64,000 nucleotides of DNA from Oscillospiraceae bacterium. GTDB taxonomy: Bacteria; Bacillota; Clostridia; Oscillospirales; CAG-272. Made by a program: the position numbers and the translations under genes. Below, piece after piece: positions 27,411 to 37,944 of the stretch. The number at the start of each line of letters is the position of its first letter. Positions within the stretch are counted from its first letter, which is position 1. The notes beneath the pieces were generated by a model that made no database searches, was not told the DNA's origin, and worked only from the letters and a program-made list of their open reading frames with translations. The stretch spans positions 19,676 through 83,675 of the forward strand of contig SVTF01000006.1 of assembly GCA_015063905.1 (NCBI GenBank). Reading direction: 5' to 3'.

Positions 27411-27439
27411 ATTATAGCACATTTTTTCGCAGATTGCAA
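27411..27439 (-). promoter_or_regulatory. Promoter of the rimP-infB operon
   Basis: Minus strand TTGCAA (27434-27439), 17-bp spacer ending TGC, TATAAT (27411-27416). It is divergent from the promoter at 27540-27568; the 27244-27637 gap holds these two promoters and the leader hairpin and no gene that I can support. Confidence 0.75.
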
Positions 27440-27539
27440 TAGTTTTTTGAATTTTTTCAAAAAAAGCGGACTTTTTAATGTGTTTCTATATTAGATGTAG
27501 CAAAAAACAAAATATTTTTTAAAAACATTGCGAATTCTG

Positions 27540-27568
27540 TTTACAAAACCGCTTTGATGTGGTATAAT
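27540..27568 (+). promoter_or_regulatory. Promoter of the DUF2232-gdpP-rplI-dnaB operon
   Basis: TTTACA (27540-27545), 17-bp spacer, TATAAT (27563-27568), about 70 bp before the first start codon. Confidence 0.75.
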
Positions 27569-27637
27569 GATATAATGATTTATCATGGAAAGTTTTGCCT
27601 TTAGGAAAAGCTAATTTTACCGCAAGGAGAGGTCGTT

Positions 27638-28843
27638 GTGAATTCTTACGCACACACACAAATGCATACGCGTGTCGCGCGCAGCACGGGAGCAGGAGCA
27701 TCCTTCCCTATGATCGCCGCCTCGTTCGTTATCCTTATGTGCGTTATCTATTCGGCGCTACTCCCCTGTACCCTGTCCGCATCAAAGCTTACAGAAGTGC
27801 TTGCGTGGATAATTTGCGTTCTTTGCGCCGCCTTTGCGGTGCTCTTTACCAAAAAGTTTTCCACACTTATCATTACCGTATTTTTGATATCCATGTCGTC
27901 CGCGATCTCGGGGCTTGTTATCCCTGTGGCATTTATTATGGGAACGGTATTTTCCATTGGTGCTTATGCTTGCTTGGTAGCCGTTGGCAAAAGATCTCAT
28001 TATGTTTTTCTTGCAGGCTGCCCCATCCTTGCATACGTGTTTTCACTGGTTCTGTCAGGCGATATTATTTTTTCCTTCACCTGCATATTGTGGATGTCTC
28101 CCGCTCTCGCCCTGGGCCTTGCCACCCGCGACCGCAAGGGAAGGACAAAGGCAATATTTGAGTTCTGCGTATGGTTTGTTTTGTGCGCGCTTCTGACCGC
28201 CGCAACGTATACGTACGCAGCGCACGGATCTTTTGCTCCTTCTGCATTTGTTTCTACCGCGCGCGAAATGCGGCAAGCATTTATCGACTTTTTTGCAGGG
28301 CAAATAGCATTGGCGGGAAAGATTGAGCTTTCAAAGGCAATAATGCACGAGTTATCCTCGCTCGCGGACCTCTACATAAACATCATATCGGGAATCTTCG
28401 TCGCGGCATTCTGCATCCTTGGTTTTTTGGCTTGCAAAATAATGACCGCAATTTTAGAACGGTATGAATTCAATGCGACAGCAACACCTTGTAAATCTAA
28501 GATAAGCGTCAGCGTTACCGCCTCAATTATATTTATTGCGGCGTACGTTCTGTCCTCCGCCAGCAGCTCCTCGGGCAGTGTGTCCATGATCGCCACCGTT
28601 GCGCAAAACTTATGTATCATGTTTGTTCCCGCGCTTACGGTGATAGGAGTCTATGCCATTGCCGCAGTTGTCAAGCGATTTGGCTTCTGGGGATTTGCGC
28701 TTTGCGCGGCAATACCGCTGATCTCATCATTGATAGATATCCCCGTTATTTATCTTTTGGCGCTTTCAGGCGCCGCATATACGCTCATCGTCCGCACTGA
28801 TGATTGGGCAAAACAACATTACAGCAAAGGAGACGGCATATGA
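27638..28843 (+). CDS. DUF2232 (YybS-like) membrane protein
   Basis: A 401-aa polytopic membrane protein with about eight to ten helices, starting at GTG behind AAGGAGAGG. Its length, hydrophobic pattern and place directly before gdpP, rplI and the replicative helicase match the DUF2232/YybS family, whose member in Bacillus occupies the same spot. The molecular role is unknown; an S-component-like transport function has been suggested for the fold. The stop overlaps the gdpP start by 4 bp (ATGA), so the two are translationally coupled. Confidence 0.7.
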   Translation: MNSYAHTQMHTRVARSTGAGASFPMIAASFVILMCVIYSALLPCTLSASKLTEVLAWIICVLCAAFAVLFTKKFSTLIITVFLISMSSAISGLVIPVAFIMGTVFSIGAYACLVAVGKRSHYVFLAGCPILAYVFSLVLSGDIIFSFTCILWMSPALALGLATRDRKGRTKAIFEFCVWFVLCALLTAATYTYAAHGSFAPSAFVSTAREMRQAFIDFFAGQIALAGKIELSKAIMHELSSLADLYINIISGIFVAAFCILGFLACKIMTAILERYEFNATATPCKSKISVSVTASIIFIAAYVLSSASSSSGSVSMIATVAQNLCIMFVPALTVIGVYAIAAVVKRFGFWGFALCAAIPLISSLIDIPVIYLLALSGAAYTLIVRTDDWAKQHYSKGDGI

Positions 28844-31005
28844 GCAAAAAGAATAAAAACACTCAATACCGCAATTCCAATCAAGCCAAACGCTCCGACA
28901 GATTTTCGGTTGAGCTTGGCGCTCCTCTGATATTCTGTACGGCAGAAGCCATCGTCTTGGCGGCTCTGTGCTTGGTTATCAACTTTTTTCTCAAAACAGA
29001 GGATAACGCAAAGATCATTTCCCTGATCTCGGTTTTATCCCTTCCCTTTTACATCTGCTCTGCGGGAGTGCTCTGCCTTATATACACTGCTCGCTCGCTT
29101 AAGGTAAAAAGAGCAAAATATGACGCAAAGCTGCTTGAAACAGAAATTTACGATATTTTCAGATACATAATCGATCTGCCGTACGCAGTTATCGATTCAT
29201 CGGGAAAGGTTAAGATAATAAACGGCGCTATGCAGGATATTCTGGGATTCAAGCGCGCTGTAAGCGGGATCGAGCTCTCGGAGATATGCTCCGTTCCCGT
29301 TAAGACCGTTATGGCTAACGCAAAGAACCGCGATGCCTACGTTTCAGACGTGGTTTACGATCTGCCCGAGGACGCAGACCGTCATGAGAGTGCCGTTGCC
29401 GCGCTTGCGGACGGAAGAAGATACGAGGCGGTATCATATTTATTCAAGGTCCAAGGCGAAAACTACTATTTCATCGTATTCCGCGACGTAGAAAGCTACT
29501 TGTCTCTCGCCGAAAAGCACGAGGCGGAAAGTCCCGTTGTCGCATACATACAGCTCGACAATCTTCAGGAGCTTACTCAATATGTCCGCGCAGATCACCG
29601 TTCCGCGTCTGCCGAGGCTGAAAACATTCTGAGAGATTGGGTAAACGGCATGAACGGCTTTATCCGCGAATACACCCGAGATAAATACGTAGCCGTATTC
29701 TCAAAGCGCAACCTTATAGAGCAGATGCGCAACGAATTTGAGATACAAAAGAGGATCATGGCGCTGAAAATCGGCGACAACTCCTTCCCTATCACGGTAT
29801 CAATGGGAATTTCCGCGGTTGGAGATTCGCTTGAGAAAAAAGAAAAGTCGGCGCATCATGCGCTCAATATGGCTATACAGCGCGGAGGAAACCAGGTTGC
29901 TATAAGACGAGAGGACGAAACGGGATACGTATTCTTTGGCGGAACTCACAAAACAATAGAGAATAACACGACCATCGTCTCCAGAGTAACGGGAGAGCTG
30001 CTTGAAACCAAGATAGCAAAGGCATCCAACGTCTTAATAATGGGTCACTCAAACCCCGACTTTGATTCGGTTGGTTCTTGCGTCGGTATCGCGCGCTTTG
30101 CCCTTTCCGTTATTGAAAGCAGATCGCGCTCATGCACCGTTAACATTATTACGGACAAAGGCTCCGACAGCTTCCGCACGTGCTATGATCAGCTCGCTTC
30201 CATGAACGTATACGGCGACGTATTTATCAATCGCGAGGTGGCAAAGGATCTTGTAACACCCGAGACCCTGCTCATAATTTGTGACGTTAATAACCCCAGA
30301 ATATACGAGGCCCCCGAGCTTGTGGATATGATAACGGATATAGCTCTCATAGACCATCACCGTCTATCCGAAACGCTTCCGTACGATCCCTTCTTGCAGT
30401 ACGTGGAGACCACCAAATCCTCCGCCTCGGAGATAGTAGCGGAAATACTTTATTATAGTAAGTTCGGCGACAAGCTCCACAAAGAAGAGGCAGAGGTATT
30501 GCTCTCGGGAATAATGCTCGACACACAGAACTTCACGAGAAACGCGGGCGCGCAAACCTTTGAAATGACAAGATATCTGTACTCGCGCGGCGCGCACACC
30601 GGGGTGGTTCGCGAATTCTTTAATGAAAGCCTTGATGAGCTTCTTCTCACCGGAGAATTTGAATCAAAGGCGCGCATATACCGCAACGACGTGGCGATAA
30701 CCTGGATGACACTCGACAGACCCGCAAAGAGCGATGACAGAGTAATTGCAGCCAAGGTGGCAGACAATCTTCTCAAGGTAAAGGGCGTGAAAGCATCCTT
30801 TGCGCTGGTCAAGATAGATAATGACGTAGTTATCTCGGGACGCTCCAAGGGCGCCGTTAACGTTCAGCTCATTCTTGAGCGACTTAAGGGCGGCGGTCAC
30901 TTTGATATTGCGGGCGCACAGGTTAAAAACTCAAGCTTAACAAAAGCTTGTGAAATGCTCAAGGACGCGATCGACGACTATTTTGAGTACGATCATCACA
31001 ATTGA
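28840..31005 (+). CDS. gdpP: Cyclic-di-AMP phosphodiesterase GdpP
   Basis: A 721-aa membrane enzyme that hydrolyses c-di-AMP. The ATG at 28840 has GGAG just upstream. Two N-terminal membrane helices (about 25-45 and 55-85) precede a PAS-like domain (FRYIIDLPYAVIDSSGKVKIINGAM in two parts), a degenerate GGDEF domain without a GGDEF site, and the DHH/DHHA1 catalytic part: GHSNPDFDSVGS (motif I), ICDVNNP (motif II), IDHHR (motif III) and GGGHFDIAGA (DHHA1). All metal-binding positions appear present. It probably controls cell-wall and osmotic balance, as in other Firmicutes. Confidence 0.93.
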   Translation: MSKKNKNTQYRNSNQAKRSDRFSVELGAPLIFCTAEAIVLAALCLVINFFLKTEDNAKIISLISVLSLPFYICSAGVLCLIYTARSLKVKRAKYDAKLLETEIYDIFRYIIDLPYAVIDSSGKVKIINGAMQDILGFKRAVSGIELSEICSVPVKTVMANAKNRDAYVSDVVYDLPEDADRHESAVAALADGRRYEAVSYLFKVQGENYYFIVFRDVESYLSLAEKHEAESPVVAYIQLDNLQELTQYVRADHRSASAEAENILRDWVNGMNGFIREYTRDKYVAVFSKRNLIEQMRNEFEIQKRIMALKIGDNSFPITVSMGISAVGDSLEKKEKSAHHALNMAIQRGGNQVAIRREDETGYVFFGGTHKTIENNTTIVSRVTGELLETKIAKASNVLIMGHSNPDFDSVGSCVGIARFALSVIESRSRSCTVNIITDKGSDSFRTCYDQLASMNVYGDVFINREVAKDLVTPETLLIICDVNNPRIYEAPELVDMITDIALIDHHRLSETLPYDPFLQYVETTKSSASEIVAEILYYSKFGDKLHKEEAEVLLSGIMLDTQNFTRNAGAQTFEMTRYLYSRGAHTGVVREFFNESLDELLLTGEFESKARIYRNDVAITWMTLDRPAKSDDRVIAAKVADNLLKVKGVKASFALVKIDNDVVISGRSKGAVNVQLILERLKGGGHFDIAGAQVKNSSLTKACEMLKDAIDDYFEYDHHN

Positions 31006-31044
31006 TTTAAAACACAGTTATAGCATAGTATTGGAGATAGAACA

Positions 31045-31488
31045 ATGAAAGTATTACTTTTAGCAGATGTTAAGGGTCAGGGTAAAAAGGATCAGATAAT
31101 TGAGGTATCTGACGGATACGCAAGAAATTTTCTCTTTCCTAAAAAGCTGGCGGTAGTAGCCGATAACAAGGCAATGTCCGAAGCGAAAAGCAAGGAAGAG
31201 GCAAAGCAATACAAGCTGGCAGAGGAAAAAAAGGCAGCAAAGGCACTTGCCGACAAAATCAGCGCTTTGACGGTAACTGTAACGGCATCCTCCGGCGCTG
31301 ACGGACGTCTTTACGGCTCTGTGACCGCCAAGGATATAGCGGAAAAGCTTGCGTCTCAGCATAAGATCGAAATCGACAAGAGAAAATTGGTCCTCAAGGA
31401 TAATATCAAGACTTACGGCACGTTTGAGATAGACGTAAAGGTATATCCCGAGATAAGCGCCAAGCTCAAAGTCAAAGTTACAGAGTAA
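31045..31488 (+). CDS. rplI: 50S ribosomal protein L9
   Basis: A 147-aa bL9. The N-terminal domain [20 protein letters not shown] and [17 protein letters not shown] is the family signature, followed by the long connecting helix rich in Ala/Lys/Glu and a C-terminal domain with [19 protein letters not shown]. It lies between gdpP and dnaB, as in Bacillus. A 7-bp hairpin, CTCATGC/GCATGAG (31513-31534), occupies the 119-nt gap before dnaB. Confidence 0.97.
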   Translation: MKVLLLADVKGQGKKDQIIEVSDGYARNFLFPKKLAVVADNKAMSEAKSKEEAKQYKLAEEKKAAKALADKISALTVTVTASSGADGRLYGSVTAKDIAEKLASQHKIEIDKRKLVLKDNIKTYGTFEIDVKVYPEISAKLKVKVTE

Positions 31489-31607
31489 CAGATCTATACA
31501 CCCAAGTATGAACTCATGCTTTTTTGCGCATGAGCGGCGCGCCTAAAAGCTGTTATCTTTCGTAACACCCGCGCGCATTTCATCAACACGATTAACAGGA
31601 GATTAAT

Positions 31608-32966
31608 ATGGCAGAAGACATCATCAGAAAATTGCCTTTTTCCGCTATTGCGGAGCAATCCTTGCTCGGCTCTATTCTCATCGATCCGCAGTCAATAACC
31701 CAGGTTGCGGATATGATCGCGTCCGAGGACTTTTATCTTGAGGAGCATAAACAGATATACCTTGCTATGCACGGTCTGTTTATGACGAACAGCCAGATAG
31801 ATATCGTTACGCTTATAGACGAATTGGTCAAAAAAGGCATATATTCCAAATCGGGCGGAGAGGAATACATTAAAATAATAGCCCAAACCGTACCCAATGC
31901 GCTCAACGTACGCGATTATGCCAAGATCGTCAAGGACAAGAGCGTACTCCGTCAGCTCATTAGAATGAGTGACGAGATATCCGATATGGCTTACTCCGAG
32001 CAGGATGAGGTCTCGGGAATTCTTGAAACGGCACAGAACAGATTATATGCCATCGCGCAAGGCAAGGAATCCAAGAGCTTTAGACATATACGTGAGGTAA
32101 TCACAGATGTTTACGCGCATCTTAATCAGCTCGTTACAGATCCCTCGTCGGCGCAGGGAACGTCCACCGGATTTTCTTCTCTTGACCGCGTGCTCGCGGG
32201 AATGGGAAATTCCGATCTTGTTATCGTCGGCGCGCGCCCCGGTATGGGTAAGACGTCATTCTGTCTTAACATAGGCACAAACGTTGCAAAGGCAACCAAA
32301 AAAGCGGTTGCTATATTCTCCTTGGAGATGTCGGCAGAGCAGCTTGTAAACCGCGTGATATCGAGCGAGGCGTTAATAGACAGCTATGCGCTGCGCACGG
32401 GTGAGTTAAAGCCCGAGCAATGGGATCATATCGCGCAGGCTTCGTCCGCTCTTTCGGGCTGCGATATACTGATCGACGACACTCCCGGAATCACGGTTTC
32501 CGCAATGAAGGCAAAGCTACGCCGCGTAAACAATCTCGGCCTTGTTATTATCGACTATCTGCAGCTTATGCAGTCGGATAAAAGAATAGAAAACAGAACC
32601 CAAGAGGTCAGCGAAATGTCACGAGCGCTAAAGATCATGGCAAAGGAGCTTAACGTTCCCGTCATCTGCTGCTCGCAGCTTTCGCGTACCACAGAGGGTC
32701 GTACCAACAAGCGTCCTATGCCCTCCGATCTTCGCGAGTCGGGTTCCATAGAGCAGGACGCAGACGTTATTATCTTCCTTTACCGCGACGAGGTATATCA
32801 GCAGAATCAGAACGGCGAGCCTGTTCCCTCCGACACGGAACAAAACATAGCGGAGATAATTATCGCCAAAAACCGTCACGGCGCAACCGATACCGTAAAG
32901 GTTGGCTGGACGGGTCGCTACACGCGCTTCCGCGATATTGTTGATGAAAGTAAGCTTCCTCAGTAA
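31608..32966 (+). CDS. dnaB: Replicative DNA helicase
   Basis: A 452-aa DnaB-type hexameric helicase (DnaC in Bacillus naming). The N-terminal helical domain begins LPFSAIAEQSLLGSILIDP; the RecA-like motor domain has Walker A GARPGMGKTSF, Walker B LVIIDYLQLM, and the arginine-finger region RESGSIEQDADVIIFLYRDE. No intein is seen in this often invaded gene. It is preceded by AGGAG and followed 17 nt later by tilS. Confidence 0.97.
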   Translation: MAEDIIRKLPFSAIAEQSLLGSILIDPQSITQVADMIASEDFYLEEHKQIYLAMHGLFMTNSQIDIVTLIDELVKKGIYSKSGGEEYIKIIAQTVPNALNVRDYAKIVKDKSVLRQLIRMSDEISDMAYSEQDEVSGILETAQNRLYAIAQGKESKSFRHIREVITDVYAHLNQLVTDPSSAQGTSTGFSSLDRVLAGMGNSDLVIVGARPGMGKTSFCLNIGTNVAKATKKAVAIFSLEMSAEQLVNRVISSEALIDSYALRTGELKPEQWDHIAQASSALSGCDILIDDTPGITVSAMKAKLRRVNNLGLVIIDYLQLMQSDKRIENRTQEVSEMSRALKIMAKELNVPVICCSQLSRTTEGRTNKRPMPSDLRESGSIEQDADVIIFLYRDEVYQQNQNGEPVPSDTEQNIAEIIIAKNRHGATDTVKVGWTGRYTRFRDIVDESKLPQ

Positions 32967-32983
32967 TTATTCGGAGACTTCAA

Positions 32984-34399
32984 ATGTCCAACAACGTTAA
33001 TTTTTTCGTAGAGCCGCACGCGCTTGCAAACATGAACGGCTCCGAGCCCATTCTGGTTGCCCTTTCGGGCGGCGCGGACTCCTCCTGCCTTTTGCATCTG
33101 CTTTCCGCTTATTCAAAAAAAGCGGGATGCAAGCTTTACGCGGCTCACGTAAATCACAATATACGCACGCAGTCATATTCCAACGAGGCTTACCGAGATG
33201 AGCAATTTTGCCGCGATCTGTGTAAGGATCTCGGAGTAGAGATTTTCCTGCAAAGCATAGATGTACCATCTCTCGCTCGCGAATCGGGGCAAAGCCTCGA
33301 GACTGCCGCAAGAGAGGCAAGGTATGCCTTCTTTGCCGAAGTCATGCAAAAAAACGGAATACGCATCTTGGCAACTGCTCATAATGCCGACGACAACCTT
33401 GAAACGCTTATATTCAATCTTTGCCGCGGCTGTTCGGTAGAAGGGCTGTGCGGTATTCCGCGCCAAAGACCCTTTCCGGAGGTCGACGGTGCCGTGATAG
33501 TACGGCCCATAATCGACGCAACAAAATCGGAAATACTTGATATGTGTGCCGCCAATAACATTCCTTACGTAACCGACAGCACCAATTTTGAGACCGACTG
33601 TACTCGCAATCGCATACGCCACAACGTAATTCCCGAGCTCGTTTCGCTTTTCGACACTCCGCAAAGGGCGGCAATGCGTCTGTCCCACAACGCTGCCGAT
33701 GCTTCCGCGTTCATCCGCGAGCATGCGGACAGCTTTATCAGAGCTTATGGCGAGATCTTACCGCGGGACGCTCTTTGCAACGCTCACCCGGCGGTTGCGG
33801 GAAGAGTTTTATCCATCCTTTTCAAAACAAGGTTCGGGTGTTCTCTTGAATCAACACATATTGATGCAATAATCAATATCGCGCGTTTGGGCAGAGAGGG
33901 GGCTTCTGTATCGCTTCCCTGCGCATCCCGCGCCACAGTAAAACGAGGAAATATAGTTTTTGAAACCGATTCGCGCGCGCATAATTTTGATAATGAACAA
34001 TATGATGTTGCGCTTCATGAAGGTATAAACGCACTTGAGCCTTCCCCGTTTGCCATCGTGATTTCCAAAGACGAAAGCTCGCCCGCAGCTCAGCTTGAAA
34101 CGCAATACACTCTTTATGCCACCGCTTGCATTTATTCAGAGCAACAAGAGCTTAAAGCAAGAAACAGGCGCGAGGGTGACGTCATTCTTGACGGTGGAAT
34201 ACACAAAAAGATCAAAAAACTCATGTGTGACAAAAAGGTCGACTTATACGACAGAGCCTCCCTTCCTCTCGTGTGTTTTGGCAGTGACGTAATATACGTG
34301 CCACTGTGCGCCATCGCCGACAACGCAAAAAAAGACAAAAATAAGCCAAAAATTCAAATTTACATTTATAAAAAAATCAACGGAGACACAAAGCCATGA
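32984..34399 (+). CDS. tilS: tRNA(Ile)-lysidine synthase
   Basis: A 471-aa enzyme that converts C34 of the AUA-reading tRNA-Ile to lysidine, using ATP. The PP-loop motif is LVALSGGADSSCLL; other blocks are AAHVNHNIR, ATAHNADDNLETLIFNL, RPIIDATKSEI and YVTDSTNFE-DCTRNRIRHNVIP. A C-terminal TilS domain with REGDVI and KIKKLMCDKKV is present. It ends in a 4-bp overlap (ATGA) with hpt, the usual neighbour in Firmicutes. Confidence 0.95.
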   Translation: MSNNVNFFVEPHALANMNGSEPILVALSGGADSSCLLHLLSAYSKKAGCKLYAAHVNHNIRTQSYSNEAYRDEQFCRDLCKDLGVEIFLQSIDVPSLARESGQSLETAAREARYAFFAEVMQKNGIRILATAHNADDNLETLIFNLCRGCSVEGLCGIPRQRPFPEVDGAVIVRPIIDATKSEILDMCAANNIPYVTDSTNFETDCTRNRIRHNVIPELVSLFDTPQRAAMRLSHNAADASAFIREHADSFIRAYGEILPRDALCNAHPAVAGRVLSILFKTRFGCSLESTHIDAIINIARLGREGASVSLPCASRATVKRGNIVFETDSRAHNFDNEQYDVALHEGINALEPSPFAIVISKDESSPAAQLETQYTLYATACIYSEQQELKARNRREGDVILDGGIHKKIKKLMCDKKVDLYDRASLPLVCFGSDVIYVPLCAIADNAKKDKNKPKIQIYIYKKINGDTKP

Positions 34400-34941
34400 C
34401 ACAAAACGTAGAAAAAGTACTTATTTCACAAGAGGAGCTTGCAAAAATCACCGAAAAGCTTGGAAAACAGATCACCGAGGACTATAAGGACTCAAAAAAG
34501 CCTATAATATGTATTGTGATACTAAAAGGCTCTTTGCTCTTTGCGGCAGATCTTATAAGACACATCGATCTTCCCTTGGAGCTGGAATTTATGAAGGTAT
34601 CGTCCTATGGCGCTGGTACTAAAAATTCCGGTGAAATAAAGATCCATCTCGACCTTATGCGCGAGCATCTTGAAAAGTATAATCTCATAATAATTGAGGA
34701 CATCGTTGACAGCGGACGCACTCTCGCGCGCCTCACACAGCTCCTCAAAAACAGAAATGCAAACAGTGTCAAAACGTGTACTCTGCTTGACAAGCCTTCT
34801 CGCCGCGAGGTGGATTTTGTTCCCGATTATTGCGGACGGACTATCCCGGACGAGTTCGTCATCGGATACGGCTTGGATTATGATGAAAAATACAGAAATC
34901 TTCCCTACGTAGGCGTTCTCAAGCCCGAGGTATATTCGTAA
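34396..34941 (+). CDS. hpt: Hypoxanthine phosphoribosyltransferase
   Basis: A 181-aa purine salvage enzyme joining hypoxanthine or guanine to PRPP. The PRPP-binding motif is LIIIEDIVDSGRTL; upstream are IVILKGSLLFAADLIR and the FMKVSSYGAGT flexible loop. The C-terminal block DEFVIGYGLDYDEKYRNLPYVG is typical. It is translationally coupled to tilS and followed by ftsH after 123 nt that contain an ATACTGT/ACAGTAT hairpin. Confidence 0.96.
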   Translation: MTQNVEKVLISQEELAKITEKLGKQITEDYKDSKKPIICIVILKGSLLFAADLIRHIDLPLELEFMKVSSYGAGTKNSGEIKIHLDLMREHLEKYNLIIIEDIVDSGRTLARLTQLLKNRNANSVKTCTLLDKPSRREVDFVPDYCGRTIPDEFVIGYGLDYDEKYRNLPYVGVLKPEVYS

Positions 34942-35064
34942 AAATCACAAAATACTGTCTTTTTGCTCACAGTATCTTAACATAAGGCATATATAATTAC
35001 GCTATGATATTGCGGCCATCTTTGTGTTGGCAGCGTTTATCGTACACTTATTTTGGAGGACTCA

Positions 35065-37143
35065 ATGAAGAAGAAAAACGGAAAACATATATTATTCTAT
35101 CTGGTTCTGATAGTTGGAGTTGTGCTTATATGCGCATTGCTTTTTCAGCAGGACACCGAAAATATGAAGTACTCCGACGTGGTTTCCGCGTTTAAAAACG
35201 GAGACGTTGTCGAGTTCCAGATAGACAAGAATAATCTGCTCACCTTAGAGCTCCGCGAGGGCTCCGCGTCCGCGGAAAAGTGGGGAGTTAAAAATTCACA
35301 GACCGGCAAATACGTTGCGGAATACCGCCTTGCAAGTCTTTCTATCTTTCACGCCGATCTCGGCGACGATATCGAAGACCAGATAGCCGCCGGAACACTT
35401 AAGGGCGAATACGTAGCTCCTACGCAGTATCCCGCATGGGTATCTTATATTCCGATCCTTCTCGTTGTGGTCGGAATGATAATTCTCTACGTTGTGATGA
35501 CACGCCAGATGACTGGTAGTGGCGGCGGTGGAATGGGCAAAATGGCCAATTTCAGCAAGGCGCGCGCAAAAATGGCAGATTCCAACGACAAAAACAAGGT
35601 CACCTTCCGCGACGTTGCGGGTGCTGACGAGGAAAAGCAGGAGCTTGAGGAGGTCGTTGAATTCCTCAAGGCACCTCAGAAATTTGCCAAGCTTGGCGCG
35701 AAAATACCCCACGGCGTTTTGCTGATGGGCCCTCCCGGAACAGGTAAGACTCTGCTTGCAAAGGCAGTTGCCGGAGAGGCGGGCGTTCCCTTCTTCTCTA
35801 TTTCGGGCTCGGACTTTGTTGAAATGTACGTCGGTGTGGGCGCATCGCGTGTGCGCGACTTGTTCGATACGGCAAGAAAAGCCCCCGCGTCCATCGTATT
35901 CATCGACGAGATAGACGCAGTCGGTCGTCACAGAGGCGCGGGTCTTGGTGGCGGACACGATGAAAGAGAGCAGACGCTCAACCAGCTTCTTGTTGAAATG
36001 GACGGATTTGGCTCTCACGACGGAATAATTGTTATAGCCGCGACCAACCGCCCCGATATTCTCGACCCCGCGCTGCTGCGTCCCGGTCGATTTGACAGAC
36101 AAATAACCGTAAACTACCCCGATATTAACGGACGAATCGAAATACTCAAGGTACACTCTCGCAACAAGCCTCTTGAATCAGAGGTAGACTTCCGCGAGGT
36201 CGCAAAGATGACCGTTGGCTTTACCGGCGCAGATCTTGCGAATCTTCTCAACGAGGCCGCATTGCTTGCCACAAGGCGCAACAAGAGCCTTATCGGAATG
36301 GAGGATATCTCGGATGCCTTTATCCGCATCATAGCAGGACCCAAGAAAAAGGCGAGAGCAATGAAGGAATCCGAAAAGAAGAAGACCGCTTACCATGAGG
36401 CGGGTCATGCAATGATAGCTTATCACCTTGACCTTGACCCTGTTCAGCAGATCTCCATAATTCCTTCGGGACGCGCGCTGGGCTATACGCTCAATCCTCC
36501 TAAGGAAGATAAGTACAGCGAGTACAAGAGCGAGCTTGTAAAGGAAATATCCATGCTTCTCGGTGGACGTGCCGCGGAGGAGATAATATACAAGGACGTC
36601 ACGGGCGGCGCCTCCAACGATATCGAGCGCGCTACCAAGATAGCAAAGCGAATGATAACAAGGCTTGGTATGTCCGACGTGCTTGGCCCCCGTTGCTTTG
36701 GTACAGACCAGAACGAGGTGTTCTTGGGACGTGATTTCTCGTCCTCGCAGGACTACTCCGAGGAGATCGCAGCAAAGATCGACCAGGAAATGCACGATAT
36801 CATTCAGGGCGCATATCAGAAGGCAAAGGATATCCTCATTGGCGACATCCAGAAGCTTCACTTTATCGCCGAGTTCCTGCTCCGTAACGAGATAATGGAC
36901 GGAGATCAGTTCCGTGCCGTTATGGAGAGCGAATGTCCCGTAATAGAGGAGATCGAGGCCATCGCCGAGGCAAAAAAGCAAAAGAGCCTTGAAGCCAACA
37001 AGGCCCGCGCAGACGCCGAGGAAAAGGCTCGCCGCGAGGCTCAGGAAAAAATCCGCACAGCCGCGCAAAACAATAGTGACAATCTCCAAGATCTTAAGGT
37101 CGAGGAACCTGAAAATAAGGATCAGGCCGAAAATAATCAATAA
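35065..37143 (+). CDS. ftsH: ATP-dependent zinc metalloprotease FtsH
   Basis: A 692-aa membrane AAA+ protease. The ATG at 35065 follows GGAGG by 5 nt. One membrane helix lies near the N-terminus ([19 protein letters not shown]), then a small outer domain, a second helix ([20 protein letters not shown]), AAA Walker A GPPGTGKT, Walker [14 protein letters not shown] with [11 protein letters not shown], and the zinc motif HEAGH. The last 50 residues are a charged, Ala/Glu/Lys-rich tail. It degrades membrane proteins and some soluble regulators. It ends a rightward run and is closed by a strong two-way terminator. Confidence 0.97.
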   Translation: MKKKNGKHILFYLVLIVGVVLICALLFQQDTENMKYSDVVSAFKNGDVVEFQIDKNNLLTLELREGSASAEKWGVKNSQTGKYVAEYRLASLSIFHADLGDDIEDQIAAGTLKGEYVAPTQYPAWVSYIPILLVVVGMIILYVVMTRQMTGSGGGGMGKMANFSKARAKMADSNDKNKVTFRDVAGADEEKQELEEVVEFLKAPQKFAKLGAKIPHGVLLMGPPGTGKTLLAKAVAGEAGVPFFSISGSDFVEMYVGVGASRVRDLFDTARKAPASIVFIDEIDAVGRHRGAGLGGGHDEREQTLNQLLVEMDGFGSHDGIIVIAATNRPDILDPALLRPGRFDRQITVNYPDINGRIEILKVHSRNKPLESEVDFREVAKMTVGFTGADLANLLNEAALLATRRNKSLIGMEDISDAFIRIIAGPKKKARAMKESEKKKTAYHEAGHAMIAYHLDLDPVQQISIIPSGRALGYTLNPPKEDKYSEYKSELVKEISMLLGGRAAEEIIYKDVTGGASNDIERATKIAKRMITRLGMSDVLGPRCFGTDQNEVFLGRDFSSSQDYSEEIAAKIDQEMHDIIQGAYQKAKDILIGDIQKLHFIAEFLLRNEIMDGDQFRAVMESECPVIEEIEAIAEAKKQKSLEANKARADAEEKARREAQEKIRTAAQNNSDNLQDLKVEEPENKDQAENNQ

Positions 37144-37150
37144 ACAAAAA

Positions 37151-37187
37151 ACAAAAGGTGCAGGGGTATAATCCCTGCACCTTTTGT
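37151..37187. terminator. Two-way intrinsic terminator between ftsH and the VanY-like gene
   Basis: A 15-bp stem with AAAAGGTGCAGGG (37153-37165) / CCCTGCACCTTTT (37173-37185), flanked by T-rich runs on both strands. Confidence 0.92.
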
Positions 37188-37203
37188 TTTTTTATATTCT
37201 GTT

Positions 37204-37929
37204 TTATTTTTCAAGATATTCCTCAAGCGTTATTCCCTGCTCATGAATCTTCGTCGCGTGCTCAACGCCCACGTAGCGATAGTGCCACGACTCGTATGCA
37301 TATCCCGTTATATCGGTCTTGTTTTCGGGAAAACGGAGAATAAAGCCGTATTCGTGGGCATGCTTTTGCAACCACTCAAACGCATTCGTCTCGGCAAAGC
37401 CTTTATCATAAGGATTCTTTGGAGTTTCGCTTCCGTAATTCCAAAGGCCTTCCATTTCGTCGGTGAACAAATCCACGCAAAGTCCCGTTTGATGCTCGCT
37501 CGTTCCGGGGTAAGCGGAATAGGTCAGCACCTTATTCTTTATCTCTTCATCCGACCAATCGGGATGATTTTCCTTTTCCTCCGCGCAATACTTATCAAAA
37601 AGCTTCTTTTGATATTCGTAGGTCCTATAAGCGCTGGTTACCGATACGTTATCTATTCCCGCTTTTTTCATGGCATCTATAAGCTCTATTACCGCTTGTG
37701 CTACCGTGGCGTTAAGCTGTATGGATTTTCCACCCGTCGTATAGCTTGTATTCACCTCTGTAAGGTCGTCGGGCACGTAATCCGCACCCGCGGGATTGGA
37801 CTTATTTACCAAAATCAAGTAAGGTCCCTCCTTTGAAATGTTATTATTCGACGCGTCGCAGGAAACAAGCATCAACACGCCTCCAAGCATAGCAAGCGCA
37901 AGCACAAAGCAAATAAATCTATTCTTCAT
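37204..37929 (-). CDS. D-alanyl-D-alanine carboxypeptidase (VanY/M15B), lipoprotein
   Basis: A 241-aa protein with a lipoprotein signal peptide (hydrophobic stretch ending LVSC, Cys near residue 24), so it is likely anchored outside the membrane. The M15B catalytic core is complete: SAYRTYEYQKKLFDKY, the zinc His/Asp in GTSEHQTGLCVDLF, and the third ligand in ESWHYRYVG. It trims the terminal D-Ala of peptidoglycan peptides. No VanR/S/H/A genes are near, so it is a normal wall-maturation enzyme rather than a resistance operon. It is the last gene of a leftward unit with mnmM and the Cys-rich protein gene. Confidence 0.9.
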   Translation of the reverse strand: MKNRFICFVLALAMLGGVLMLVSCDASNNNISKEGPYLILVNKSNPAGADYVPDDLTEVNTSYTTGGKSIQLNATVAQAVIELIDAMKKAGIDNVSVTSAYRTYEYQKKLFDKYCAEEKENHPDWSDEEIKNKVLTYSAYPGTSEHQTGLCVDLFTDEMEGLWNYGSETPKNPYDKGFAETNAFEWLQKHAHEYGFILRFPENKTDITGYAYESWHYRYVGVEHATKIHEQGITLEEYLEK

Positions 37930-37944
37930 TATTTCTCCTAAAAT

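Noticed and set aside
36178..37140. 320-codon open frame opposite ftsH
   Set aside because: Antisense shadow of a well-conserved gene; no ribosome site.
37204..37929. VanY-like gene as part of a vancomycin-resistance cluster
   Set aside because: No vanH, vanA, vanX or vanRS genes are nearby; neighbours are unrelated housekeeping genes.
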